Source of the DNA: Glandiceps talaboti
Taxonomy: Eukaryota; Hemichordata; Enteropneusta; Spengelidae
Direction of reading: 5' to 3'
DNA: 64,000 nt
NCBI RefSeq assembly: GCF_964340395.1
Contig: NC_135561.1
Location: forward strand, 22,591,986 to 22,655,985
Shown: positions 1 through 12,385 of the stretch, in pieces
Numbering within the stretch: position 1 is the stretch's first letter
Layout: every line of letters starts with the position of its first letter
Made by a program: the position numbers and the translations under genes
Notes under the pieces: model-generated
The model's input: the letters and a program-made list of their open reading frames with translations, nothing else
What the model was told of the DNA's origin: nothing
The model's database searches: none

Positions 1-1834
1 GACCTAGCTTACATGTATAGGAAAATCACCCACTGTGACCTAGCTTATATAGGAAAATCACCCATTGTGACCTAGCTTATAGGAAAATCACCCACTGTGA
101 CCTAGCTTATATAGGAAAATCACCCACTGTGACCTAGCTTATAGGAAAATCACCCACTGTGACCTAGCTTATAGGAAAATCACCCACTGTGACCTAGCTT
201 ACATGTATAGGAAAATCACCCACTGTGACCTAGCTTATATAGGAAAATCACCCACTGTGACCTAGCTTATAGGAAAATCACCCACTGTGACCTAGCTTAT
301 ATAGGAAAATCACCCACTGTGACCTAGCTTATATAGGAAAATCACCCACTGTGACCTAACTTATAGGAAAATCACCCACTGTGACCTAGCTTTATATAGG
401 AAAATCACCCACTGTGACCTAACTTATAGGAAAATCACCCACTGTGACCTAGCTTATAGGAAAATCACCCACTGTGACCTAGCTTATAGGAAAATCACCC
501 ACAGTGACCTAGCTTATATAGGAAAATCACCCACTGTGACCTAGCTTATATAGGAAAATCACCTACTGTGACCTAGCTTATATAGGAAAATCACCCATTG
601 TGACCTAGCTTATAGGAAAATCACCCACTGTGACCTAGCTTATATAGGAAAATCACCCACTGTGACCTAGCTTATATAGGAAAATCACCCATTGTGACCT
701 AGCTTATAGGAAAATCACCCACTGTGACCTAGCTTATATAGGAAAATCACCCACTGTGACCTAGCTTATAGGAAAATCACCCACTGTGACCTAGCTTATC
801 GGAAAATCACCCACTGTGACCTAGCTTATATAGGAAAATCACCCACTGTGACCTAGCTTATATAGGAAAATCACCCATTGTGACCTAGCTTATAGGAAAA
901 TCACCCATTGTGACCTAGCTTATATAGGAAAATCACCCACTGTGACCTAGCTTATAGGAAAATCACCAACTGTGACCTAGCTTATAGGAAAATCACCCAC
1001 TGTGACCTAGCTTACATGTATAGGAAAATCACCCACTGTGACCTAGCTTATATAGGAAAATCACCCACTGTGACCTAGCTTATAGGAAAATCACCCACTG
1101 TGACCTAGCTTATATAGGAAAATCACCCACTGTGACCTAGCTTATATAGGAAAATCACCCACTGTGACCTAACTTATAGGAAAATCACCCACTGTGACCT
1201 AGCTTATATAGGAAAATCACCCACTGTGACCTAACTTATAGGAAAATCACCCACTGTGACCTAGCTTATAGGAAAATCACCCACTGTGACCTAGCTTATA
1301 GGAAAATCACCCACAGTGACCTAGCTTATATAGGAAAATCACCCACTGTGACCTAGCTTATAGGAAAATCACCCACTGTGACCTAGCTTATATAGGAAAA
1401 TCACCCACTGTGACCTAGCTTATAGGAAAATCACCCACTGTGACCTAGCTTATAGGAAAATCACCCACTGTGACCTAGCTTATATAGGAAAATCACCCAC
1501 TGTGACCTAGCTTATATAGGAAAATCACCCACTGTGACCTAGCTTATAGGAAAATCACCCACTGTGACCTAGCTTCTAGGAAAATCACCCACTGTGACCT
1601 AGCTTTTTTAGGAAAATCACCCACTGTGACCTAGCTTATAGGAAAATCACCCACTGTGACCTAGCTTATATAGGAAAATCACCCACTGTGACCTAGCTTA
1701 TATAGGAAAATCACCCACTGTGACCTAGCTTATATAGGAAAATCACCAACTGTGACCTAGCTTATATAGGAAAATCACCCACTGTGACCTTGCTTATATA
1801 GGAAAATCACCCACTGTGACCTAGCTAATATAGG
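1..1834. repeat. Minisatellite, 30-36 bp unit, about 58 copies
   Basis: Head-to-tail copies of a unit reading GACCTAGCTTATAGGAAAAT followed by CACCCACTGT. Length variants come from TATAGG (30 bp), TATATAGG (32 bp) and ACATGTATAGG (about 36 bp). The array runs in from the left edge and stops at 1834, about 125 bp before the first coding exon of COPS7, so it lies in an upstream intron or the 5' flank. No coding content. Confidence 0.97.
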
Positions 1835-1960
1835 ATGTCAAAAGTCCAAGTTCAGTTTGTGAATATCATGTTCTCTAGTATAACCAATAAGTTTCTCTAT
1901 TGTTTTTGGATTCCAATCTACTTTGAATACCATTATGAGCAAATTGCTATTTTACAATAG

Positions 1961-2140
1961 GTCTTTAAGATGACAGAATTGAAGCAACAACAGATTGGAT
2001 GTAACCATCCATTGGAACAATTCATCTTACTGGCCAAGTCAGCTAAAGGGGCTGCTGTGGTAGCTCTCATCAAACAAGTATTGGAAGCCCCAGGTGTGCA
2101 TGTGTTTGGTGAACTTCTTGAAATGCCCAATGTGCAGGAG
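1961..2140 (+). CDS. COPS7: COPS7 coding exon 1 (residues 1-57)
   Basis: The acceptor TTTACAATAG ends at 1960, nine untranslated bases follow, and the ATG is at 1970. The exon ends NVQE with donor GAG|GTATGT, phase 0. The peptide includes the conserved CSN7 segment [14 protein letters not shown]. Confidence 0.93.
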
Positions 2141-3962
2141 GTATGTATAATCACATCAAGTAATTTGTTACATCTTGTAGTAGTTCTGAACTCGGAACTG
2201 AAATATTTATGTAATTTGTTTTGGCTTAATTACTCAGATTTCTATAGTTGTTATTATTGTATACAATTCAATGATGTAGACTTGTCATATGGTAGCAGGA
2301 AGGTATTATTGTATACAATTCAATGATGTAGACTTGTCATATGATAGTAGGAAGGTATTATTGTATACAATTCAATGATGTAGACTTGTCATATGATAGT
2401 AGGAAGGTATTATTGTATACAATTCAATGATGTAGACTTGTCATATGATAGTAGGAAGGTATTAGTATTTCCATCTCCTTGTCTCTGTTAAGTGACAAGT
2501 TAATCTCATCACTTCTTTCTGCTGGCATTAGATAATGTGATCCTCACATAATATTGGTGTTTTCACCATTGATATTTGGTGGTAGCATTACTTAGGGTAT
2601 CTAAACTAATTAGAAATTGTTAATATCAAAACAGATGTGTATAATTTGAATTGAAAAATAGGAATTTGATGAAATTTTAGAAATCAAAAACTACTTGACA
2701 ATCTGTTCTGAAACTTCACACAATTCTCCTGGCACTATTTTTGGTGTGTTTTTGTCATGATATAATTGCTACAATTTTTTCTTATTTGGGCTACTTTGCA
2801 TAAATATATACATTTTGATGACTACTTTACATAAATATATATATTTTGATGGCTACAGTGTATAAACATATACCTTTGATATTTTTTCTTTACAGTTAGC
2901 CAATGGTCCAAATGCACCTTACTTGAATTTGTTGAATTTATTTGCCTTTGGTACATACAAAGATTACCTAGGTATGTATTGTATATCTCTAAGTGTCCAA
3001 TGTCATTGTTAAATATATATTTGTTTGTAGACTGAATATCTCTTCATTAAGTATATATTTAGTCCCCGCTGGACGAAGTCCGAGACGGGGACTTATGGAT
3101 TGGGTTCCGTCTGTCCATGTGTCCGTGCGTCCATGCGTCCGTCTGTCTGTCCATCCGTCCGTCCGTCCGCAGCCGTTTCTTGGAGATGCCTGGACAGATT
3201 TTTTTCAAACTTGGTACAGGGACAACATACAATGGCATACATATGCACGTCAATTTGTTTCATGATACGATCCAATATGGCCGCCTAGCAGCCATTTTGT
3301 TTGCAAATTTTCCCTGTCTAAAGCCATAACTCATACATGCTTGAACAGATCTCATTCAAAGTTGGTATTAGGACAGTGTTCTATGACATACATGTGCACA
3401 TTCATTGTTGTCATGATACGATCCAATATGGCCGCCTAGCAGCCATTTTGATTGTGAATTTTCCATGTCCAAAGCCATAACTCGGACATGCTTGAACAGA
3501 TCTCATTCAAAGTTGGTATTAGGGCAGTGTTCTATGACATACATGTGCATATCCATTTTCATCGTGATACGACCCAATATGGCCGCCTGGCAGCCATTTT
3601 GTTTGCGATTTTTCTATGTCCAAAGCCATAACTCACACATGTTTAAACAGATCTCATTCAAAGTTGGTATTAAGACAGTGTTCTATGACATACATGTGCA
3701 TATCCATTTGTTGTCATGATACGAGCCAATATGGCCGCCTGGCAGCCATTTTGTTTTTGAATTTTCCATGTCCAAAGCCATAACTCGGACATGCTTGAAC
3801 AGATCTCATTTAAAGTTGGTATTAGGACAGTGTTCTATGACATACATGTGCATATACATTGTTGTTGTGATATGATCCAATATGGCCGCCTGGCAGCCAT
3901 TTTGTTTGCGATTTTTAGCACAACTGAACTGAGGTTCAGTAGTGCTATATGGATCGCCCGGC

Positions 3963-4000
<38 letters not shown>

Positions 4001-7000
4001 GTGTATGTGTGTGTGTGTGTATGTGTGTAAACAACTTAAACTCAAAAACTGCTGAACCGATTGCCATGATATTTAGTGGGTCCATTACCTTGGGTGTCTA
4101 GTTGGGAAATTGTTCAAATCAAAATGATCGCATCACAGATGTGTGATTTGGGTCAAAAAATGTGATTTTTGGTCAAAAAACTTAAACTCAGAAACTACTG
4201 GGCAGATTGGTGCGAAATTTGGTGGGAACATTCTTAAGGGGATGTAAAGTAAGATTTGTCCATGACGGGATGATTCCATCAGTGATATGCAAATTAGGGC
4301 TAAAAATGTGTCTTTTTGGTAAAAAATCTATAATTCCAAAACTACTGAGCAGATTGGGCTGAAATTTAATGGGAATGTATCTAGGGATGTATGGACAAAG
4401 AAATATTAAGCATACCATGATTCCATGAGTGATATGCAAATTAGGTGTAAAAATGTTCATTTTTGGTCAAAAACTTATATCTCAAAAAGTACTTGGTCAC
4501 CGAGTCTGAAACTTGGTGAGATGTTTCTGCATGTTATTCTTCAAAACATTTTGACAAAATTGGCCCTAGCAACCATGACCACGCCCTTAGCAACAACCAA
4601 ATGGCTGTATATTTTGGTCAAATAACAACATCATATGGTAGGCAAATAAACATTCAAAAAATGTATGCAAATACCATAGCAACCATGACCACGCCCATAG
4701 CAACAGCCAAACGGTCGTGTATTTCACAAAGATAACACACAGGGATTAATAGACAATTGAATAAACGTTCAAAAAATGTATGTAAATTTGCCTAGCAACA
4801 AGACCACGCCCATAGCAACAGCCAAATAATCATGTATATTGCAAAGATAACAACAGGAATAGAAAGACAAATGAATAAACATTCAAAAAATGTATGCAAA
4901 TGTGCCTAGCAACAAGACCACGCCCATAGCAACAGCCAAATGATCACATATATTGCAAAGATAACAAAGGGGATTAATAGACAATTGAATAAACATTCAA
5001 AAAAATGTATGTAAATATGCCTAGCAACAAGACCACGCACATAGCAACAGCCAAATAATCACATATATTGCAAAGATAACAACAGGAATAGAAGACAAAT
5101 GAATAAACATTCAAAAAATGTATGTAAATATGCCTAGCAACAAGACCACGCACATAGCAACAGCCAAATAATCACATATATTGCAAAGATAACAACAGGA
5201 ATAGAAGACAAATGAATAAACATTCAAAAAATGTATGCAAGTGTGCCTAGCAACAAGACCACGCACATAGCAACAGCCAAATAATCACATATATTGCAAA
5301 GATAACAACAGGAATAGAAGACAATTGAATAAACATTCAAAAAATGTATGTAAATATGCCTAGCAACAAGACCACATCCATAGCAACAGCCAAATGATAG
5401 CATATATCGTAAAGATAGCAACATGGTTGGATAGGCAACTGGATAGTCATTCACCAAATGAACACTTATTGTTCGCATGTTAGCATTTTTAAAAACTGTA
5501 CAGTTGTGCTACAACGCCATTGGCGGTATTTTTCTATGTCCAAAGCCACAACTCAGACATGCTTGAACAGATCTCGTTCAAAGTTTGTATTAGGATAGTG
5601 TTCTATAACTATAACATACATGTGCATATCCATTTTCGTTGTGATACGATCCCCCATACCCGACCCATCCTTTATTGTTGTAGGCATGTTCCATGTCCAA
5701 CAAGCAGACACAACATATCTAAGTTTGTTTGATTTAGGTTCACAAGTGTTGTTGCGTGATCAGAGTAGTGATAATTCCTTAAAACCCAATCATAGCGGGG
5801 ACTATGTCATTCTCAATGACTTGTTGTATATAGACTGTATTTCTCTAAGTGTGTAATATCTTTATTTGTATATAGTGTCTAATATCTTTATTTGTATATA
5901 GATTATATCTCTAAGTGTCTAATATCTTTATTTGTATATAGACTGTATTTCTCTAAGTGTGTAATATCTTTATTTGTATATAGACTGTATTTCTCTAAGT
6001 GTCTAATATCTTTATTTGTATATAGACTGTATTTCTCTAAGTGTCTAATATCTTTATTTGTATATAGACTGTATTTCTCTAAGTGTGTAATATCTTTATT
6101 TGTATATAGACTGTATTTCTCTAAGTGTCTAATATCTTTATTTGTATAGACTGTATTTCTCTAAGTGTCTAATATCTTTATTTGTATATAGACTGTATTT
6201 CTCTAAGTGTCTAATATCTTTATTTGTATATAGACTGTATTTCTCTAAGTGTCTAATATCTTTATTTGCATATAGACTGTATTTCTCTAAGTGTCTAATA
6301 TCTTTATTTGTATATAGACTATATCTCTAAGTGTCTAATATCTTTATTTGTATATAGACTGTATTTCTCTAAGTGTGTAATATCTTTATTTGTATATAGA
6401 CTGTATTTCTCTAAGTGTCTAATATCTTTATTTGTATATAGACTGTATTTCTCTAAGTGTCTAATATCTTTATTTGTATATAGACTGTATTTCTCTAAGT
6501 GTCTAATATCTTTATTTGCATATAGACTGTATTTCTCTAAATGTCTAATATCTTTATTTGTATATAGACTGTATTTCTAAGTAACATAATTAGATACCAT
6601 AATCTTTTATTACCTGATCAAAAAGAAAACAAAATGACATAAACATAATACATAAGAAGCAAACAGTCAGATCAAATAAACAGGAGTCAGAAAATAGCTA
6701 TTCTAATCATGTCTGACCCCTGGAAACAGTAAATAAAGGTACAAGTTTATGATGTAAATAAATATACAAAATGTAGCTTTATTAATTCCAATACCTGTAT
6801 TTTAAAAACAACTTTTATAGCAAATGCATCAACATTTCCTGAACTGAGTCCAACACAGCAAGCTAAGCTGCGTCATCTAACCATAGTATCCCTAGCTGAC
6901 AAGTCAAGATGTATACCATACACAGTTCTATTATCAGAGCTGGAGATGAAAAATCTTAGAGAACTAGAGGTAAGTTTATTTATTGTACCAAATTGTACTA

Positions 7001-10000
7001 AAAACTGGACTATTATTGTACCAAATTGTACAAAGTAACAGACTATTATTGTACCAAATTGTACAAAGTAATAGACTGTTATTGTACCAAATTGTACAAA
7101 GTAACAGACTATTATTTTACCAAATTGTACAAAGTAATAGACTGTTATTGTACCAAATTGTACAAAGTAACAGACTGTTATTGTACCAGATTGTACAAAG
7201 TAACAGACTATTATTGTACCAAATTGTACAAAGTAATAGACTATTATTGTACCAAATTGTACAAAGTAATAGACTGTTATTGTACCAAATTGTACAAAGT
7301 AATAGACTATTATTGTACCAAATTGTACAAAGTAATAGACTATTATTGTACCAAATTGTACAAAGTAATAGACTATTATTGTACCAAATTGTACAAAGTA
7401 ATAGACTATTATTGTACCAAATTGTACAAAGTAACAGACTATTATTGTACCAAATTGTACAAAGTAACAGACTATTATTGTATCAAATTGTACAAAGTAA
7501 TAGACTGTTATTGTACCAAATTGTACAAAGTAATAGACTATTATTGTATCAAATTGTACAAAGTAATAGACTGTTATTGTACCAAATTGTACAAAGTAAC
7601 AGACTGTTATTGTACCAAATTGTACAAAGTAATAGACTGTTATTGTACCAAATTGTACAAAGTAACAGACTATTATTGTACCAAATTATACTAAAACTAG
7701 ACTATTATTGTACCAAATTGTACAAAGTAATAGACTGTTATTGTACCAAATTGTACAAAGTAATAGACTGTTATTGTACCAAATTGTACAAAGTAACAGA
7801 CTGTTATTGTACCAAATTATACTAAAACTAGACTATTATTGTACCAAATTGTACAAAGTAATAGACTGTTATTGTACCAAATTGTACAAAGTAATAGACT
7901 GTTATTGTACCAAATTGTACAAAGTAACAGACTGTTATTGTACCAAATTGTACAAAGTAATAGACTGTTATTGTACCAAATTGTACAAAGTAACAGACTA
8001 TTATTGTATCAAATTGTACAAAGTAATAGACTGTTATTGTACCAAATTGTACAAAGTAACAGACTATTATTGTACCAAATTGTACAAAGTAATAGACTAT
8101 TATTGTATCAAATTGTACAAAGTAATAGACTGTTATTGTACCAAATTGTACAAAGTAACAGACTGTTATTGTACCAAATTGTACAAAGTAATAGACTGTT
8201 ATTGTACCAAATTGTACAAAGTAACAGACTGTTATTGTACCAAATTATACTAAAACTAGACTATTATTGTACCAAATTGTACAAAGTAATAGACTGTTAT
8301 TGTACCAAATTGTACAAAGTAATAGACTGTTATTGTACCAAATTGTACAAAGTAAGACTATTATTGTACAAAATTGTACAAAGTAATAGACTATTATTGT
8401 ACCAAATTGTACAAAGTAACAGACTGTTATTGTACCAAATTGTACTAAAACTAGACTATTATTGTACCAAATTGTACAAAGTAATAGACTATTATTGTAC
8501 CAAATTGTACAAAGTAATAGACTATTATTGTACCAAATTGTACAAAGTAATAGACTATTATGGTACCAAATTGTACAAAGTAATAGACTGTTATTGTACC
8601 AAATTGTACAAAGTAACAGACTATTATTTTACCAAATTGTACAAAGTAACAGACTATTATTGTACCAAATTGTACAAAGTAACAGACTATTATTGTACCA
8701 GATTGTACAAAGTAACAGACTATTATTGTACCAAATTGTACAAAGTAATAGACTATTATTGTACCAAATTGTACAAAGTAATAGACTGTTATTGTACCAA
8801 ATTGTACAAAGTAATAGACTATTATTGTACCAAATTGTACAAAGTAATAGACTATTATTGTACCAAATTGTACAAAGTAATAGACTATTATTGTACCAAA
8901 TTGTACAAAGTAATAGACTATTATTGTACCAAATTGTACAAAGTAATAGACTATTATTGTACCAAATTGTACAAAGTAATAGACTGTTATTGTACCAAAT
9001 TGTACAAAGTAATAGACTATTATTGTACCAAATTGTACAAAGTAATAGACTATTATTGTACCAAATTGTACAAAGTAACAGACTGTTATTGTACCAAATT
9101 GTACTAAAAACTAGACTATTATTGTACCAAATTGTACAAAGTAATAGACTATTATTGTACCAAATTGTACAAAGTAATAGACTATTATTGTACCAAATTG
9201 TACAAAGTAATAGACTATTATTGTACCAAATTGTACAAAGTAACAGACTATTATTGTACCAAATTGTACAAAGTAACAGACTATTATTGTATCAAATTGT
9301 ACAAAGTAATAGACTGTTATTGTACCAAATTGTACAAAGTAACAGACTATTATTGTACCAAATTGTACAAAGTAACAGACTATTATTGTACCAAATTGTA
9401 CTAAAAACTAGACTATTATTGTACCAAATTGTACAAAGTAATAGACTATTATTGTACCAAATTATACAAAGTAATAGACTATTATTGTACCAAATTGTAC
9501 AAAGTAACAGACTGTTATTGTACCAAATTGTACAAAGTAATAGACTGTTATTGTACCAAATTGTACAAAGTAACAGACTATTATTGTACCAAATTGTACA
9601 AAGTAACAGACTATTATTGTACCAAATTGTACAAAGTAACAGACTATTATGGTACCAAATTGTACAAAGTATCATACTATAGTCTTGCTGCTAGACCCCT
9701 CAGGCTTTTCTGGTCACTGTCAAGGTGACTGAAGGCGACAACCCGATTTCACCTTCAATTGTGTGTCACCTTTCAGAAAGTGTTGAGAAGAAAGCCCGAG
9801 GTCTAGCAGCTAGACTAAAAGTACTAGAGATAAGTCTATTATTGTACCACATTGTACAAAGTACTAGAGATAAGTCTAATAACCTGTATACATTGGTTGA
9901 CATGGTAACCTGTATACATTGGTTGACATGGTATAAGGCATATGGTAATGGCTGTTGTTTGTGGTGTTAATCTGGGGATTAACAGCTCGATCCTTGCCTC

Positions 10001-12307
10001 GGGTACGCTACAAGGGTCTCTAGCACTTTCAACGTTACACCAAAAGTCCCTCTTCGGGTGCTATCAATGTTTTTTGTGTTTAAACAACACTGCGTCATCG
10101 GTAAGGGTCAAAGGTTCGATGGAGTTATTTTCAACCGGAAGCCAATAAATTCTGCAGAAACAGCTTGAAAATCGAGCGAGGTTTAGCTGAGTTATTGCCT
10201 TGTAAAACTTTTGTTTAGGACGGTCACAATTATGAATATATAATGAACATATTTGATTTAAAAATGCAGCAATATGGAATTTGTTACACACAAATTCTGG
10301 CTATAGGGCAAGTTGTGTTCTATGGCTCTATAGTAAGTTACACTCTGGGATTTTTGTCCTACCCACTGGGATTTTTGTCAGAAAAGTACATACTTTATTC
10401 AATAGTTGTAATATTTCCGATGTTTACATTAGGGTCTATGCATTCATCACCCATGTCAAAATGAACGCACAGGCTGTTAACAGGTTCCCCAATCAATTTA
10501 CCGGAGCGGAGTTCCCACAGCGGTACAAGTGTGGCCATGATCAAAGTGAAACTGTGCAACGGAAAACATACAAAATGCTTTGAAAATGATGTTCGTGATT
10601 CATGCCTTATGCCTTTTTTGCTACCTTTCATCTGAAAAAGATTATCGCCTCCCTCCATAGCACTGAATACTAACGCGTACTGATAGGAACTGCGAGTGCC
10701 GAAGACACAAGCGACTGTTATATCATGCTGGATCTCCCTTTCTATCACTTATTCATGATGTGACATCATGGAATTGGGCTCTACCCTATCATATGATTTG
10801 CATACAGTTCAATGTATGGGCACTAAACATTTAACACATATACACGTACACATACACTGCAGTGCAAATTTGACCTCATAAATGTACATGACAGTCTCAA
10901 GCCATTAGCCGGCCAAGTGCTACAATCCCGAGGGTTTGCCTGGCGAACTCAGGTGTCATAAACTTTGTTTGTATCTCTTAAGCTGTTTGCAGCGTTACTT
11001 AGCCTAATGAAATTGATAACAACTGATATAACACAGAGAATAGCTTTGCCTCATTTGATTTACTCCTTAGAAATGATCTTACACTGTGAACTAAACTTTT
11101 GAATTATACTGATTTTTGTTAAAATAGAAAAGGTTACACAATGAAATTAAGTCACACATTCTTCGCTTACATTAAAGTTGTGGGATTTTGACTTGAAATG
11201 AGCATTAATCCAAACTATCGTATTGTCCTTGTTGATGAATGAATGCCTGAAAATATGGTATACAGTGAGAAGGATGGGAAGATATTGTCAAAAATTTATA
11301 GTGAATCCTATGTGTCGAGAATACTGTTTCATGTTGAAATGTCAAAAGTAGTGCTGGTGGGTAATTGAAAAATTTACAGCTGTTTACTTGTGTTATGTAA
11401 GAGCCCATCATCACATTTGTAAACATTGGTACTCTTTGATACCAAGTCCACTTGCTTGGCTAATGGCTTGTTCCTGTCATGATTTTGATGGTCATAATCA
11501 AGTAATTTATCTTTCCTATTTTTCTTTGTTAAAGCTTGAAACCGTGTTTTTTTTTTAACATTTGTAAATGACGTCGTTGGACGACTTCAGCGCCCACTAG
11601 TTTATTGTGCTGTGTACAGTATACTAGCTAGCTACAAGTCAAAGGGGCACAAATGGCTCATGGTTTGTTATCATACATATGATTTTTCTTCTCTGAAAGT
11701 CTTTCAAATGTGAGTAGCCAAGTTTCTCCAATGCGTCTCAATGCTTGGTAACTCTGGCAACGACATGTTGATTTTGATTGACAAACTTTGAGAACTATGA
11801 CCCCAATGTCAAACATTCTACAGTACAAATTTTCTTACTGTTATCGTGTGAGGGTGCGGCAAGGAACAACAGTCACTTGTGCCTCTGGCATTCGCTGTTG
11901 CTAATCAGTATGCAGTTATCAGAGCAAGGCGGCAACTTTAGTTTTAGATAAAACGTAGTAGAAAAGGCATGAACGACTGTCAACAGTCTAACTGTATACA
12001 TACTGGTAGGTTGACATTACTGTATTTATTTTTATCTAGGACTTGATAATTGACTGTATTTATGCTGATGTTGTCAGAGGTAAACTTGATCAGAAGAACA
12101 AACAATTAGAAATAGACTATGCCATCGGGAGAGACATCAGACCTGAAAATATTTCCCATATTGTGAAAGTTCTTGAAGAATGGTGAGTCTTGGTTTCATA
12201 ACCCTTTGTGTAATATTTATCTTTTGTGAGGCTAGACTTCGTTTTAGCTTTGTCAGTCAGTCAGTCAGTCAGTCAGTCGGTTGGTTGATTGGTCGGTGCG
12301 GTTGGTC

Positions 12308-12385
<78 letters not shown>

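Noticed and set aside
1-1834. CRISPR-like regular repeats
   Set aside because: Units are directly contiguous without unique spacers, and the genome is clearly eukaryotic.
3465-4030. ORFs within family A and B bodies (also near 14320-14889, 40720-41013, 53454-54456)
   Set aside because: They repeat every 150 bp in different frames of the same unit and differ between copies by frame-breaking indels.
6983-9682. Several overlapping 200-420-codon ORFs with Tyr/Gln/Leu repeats
   Set aside because: Product of the 33-bp array in COPS7 intron 3; the same array is open in several frames on both strands.
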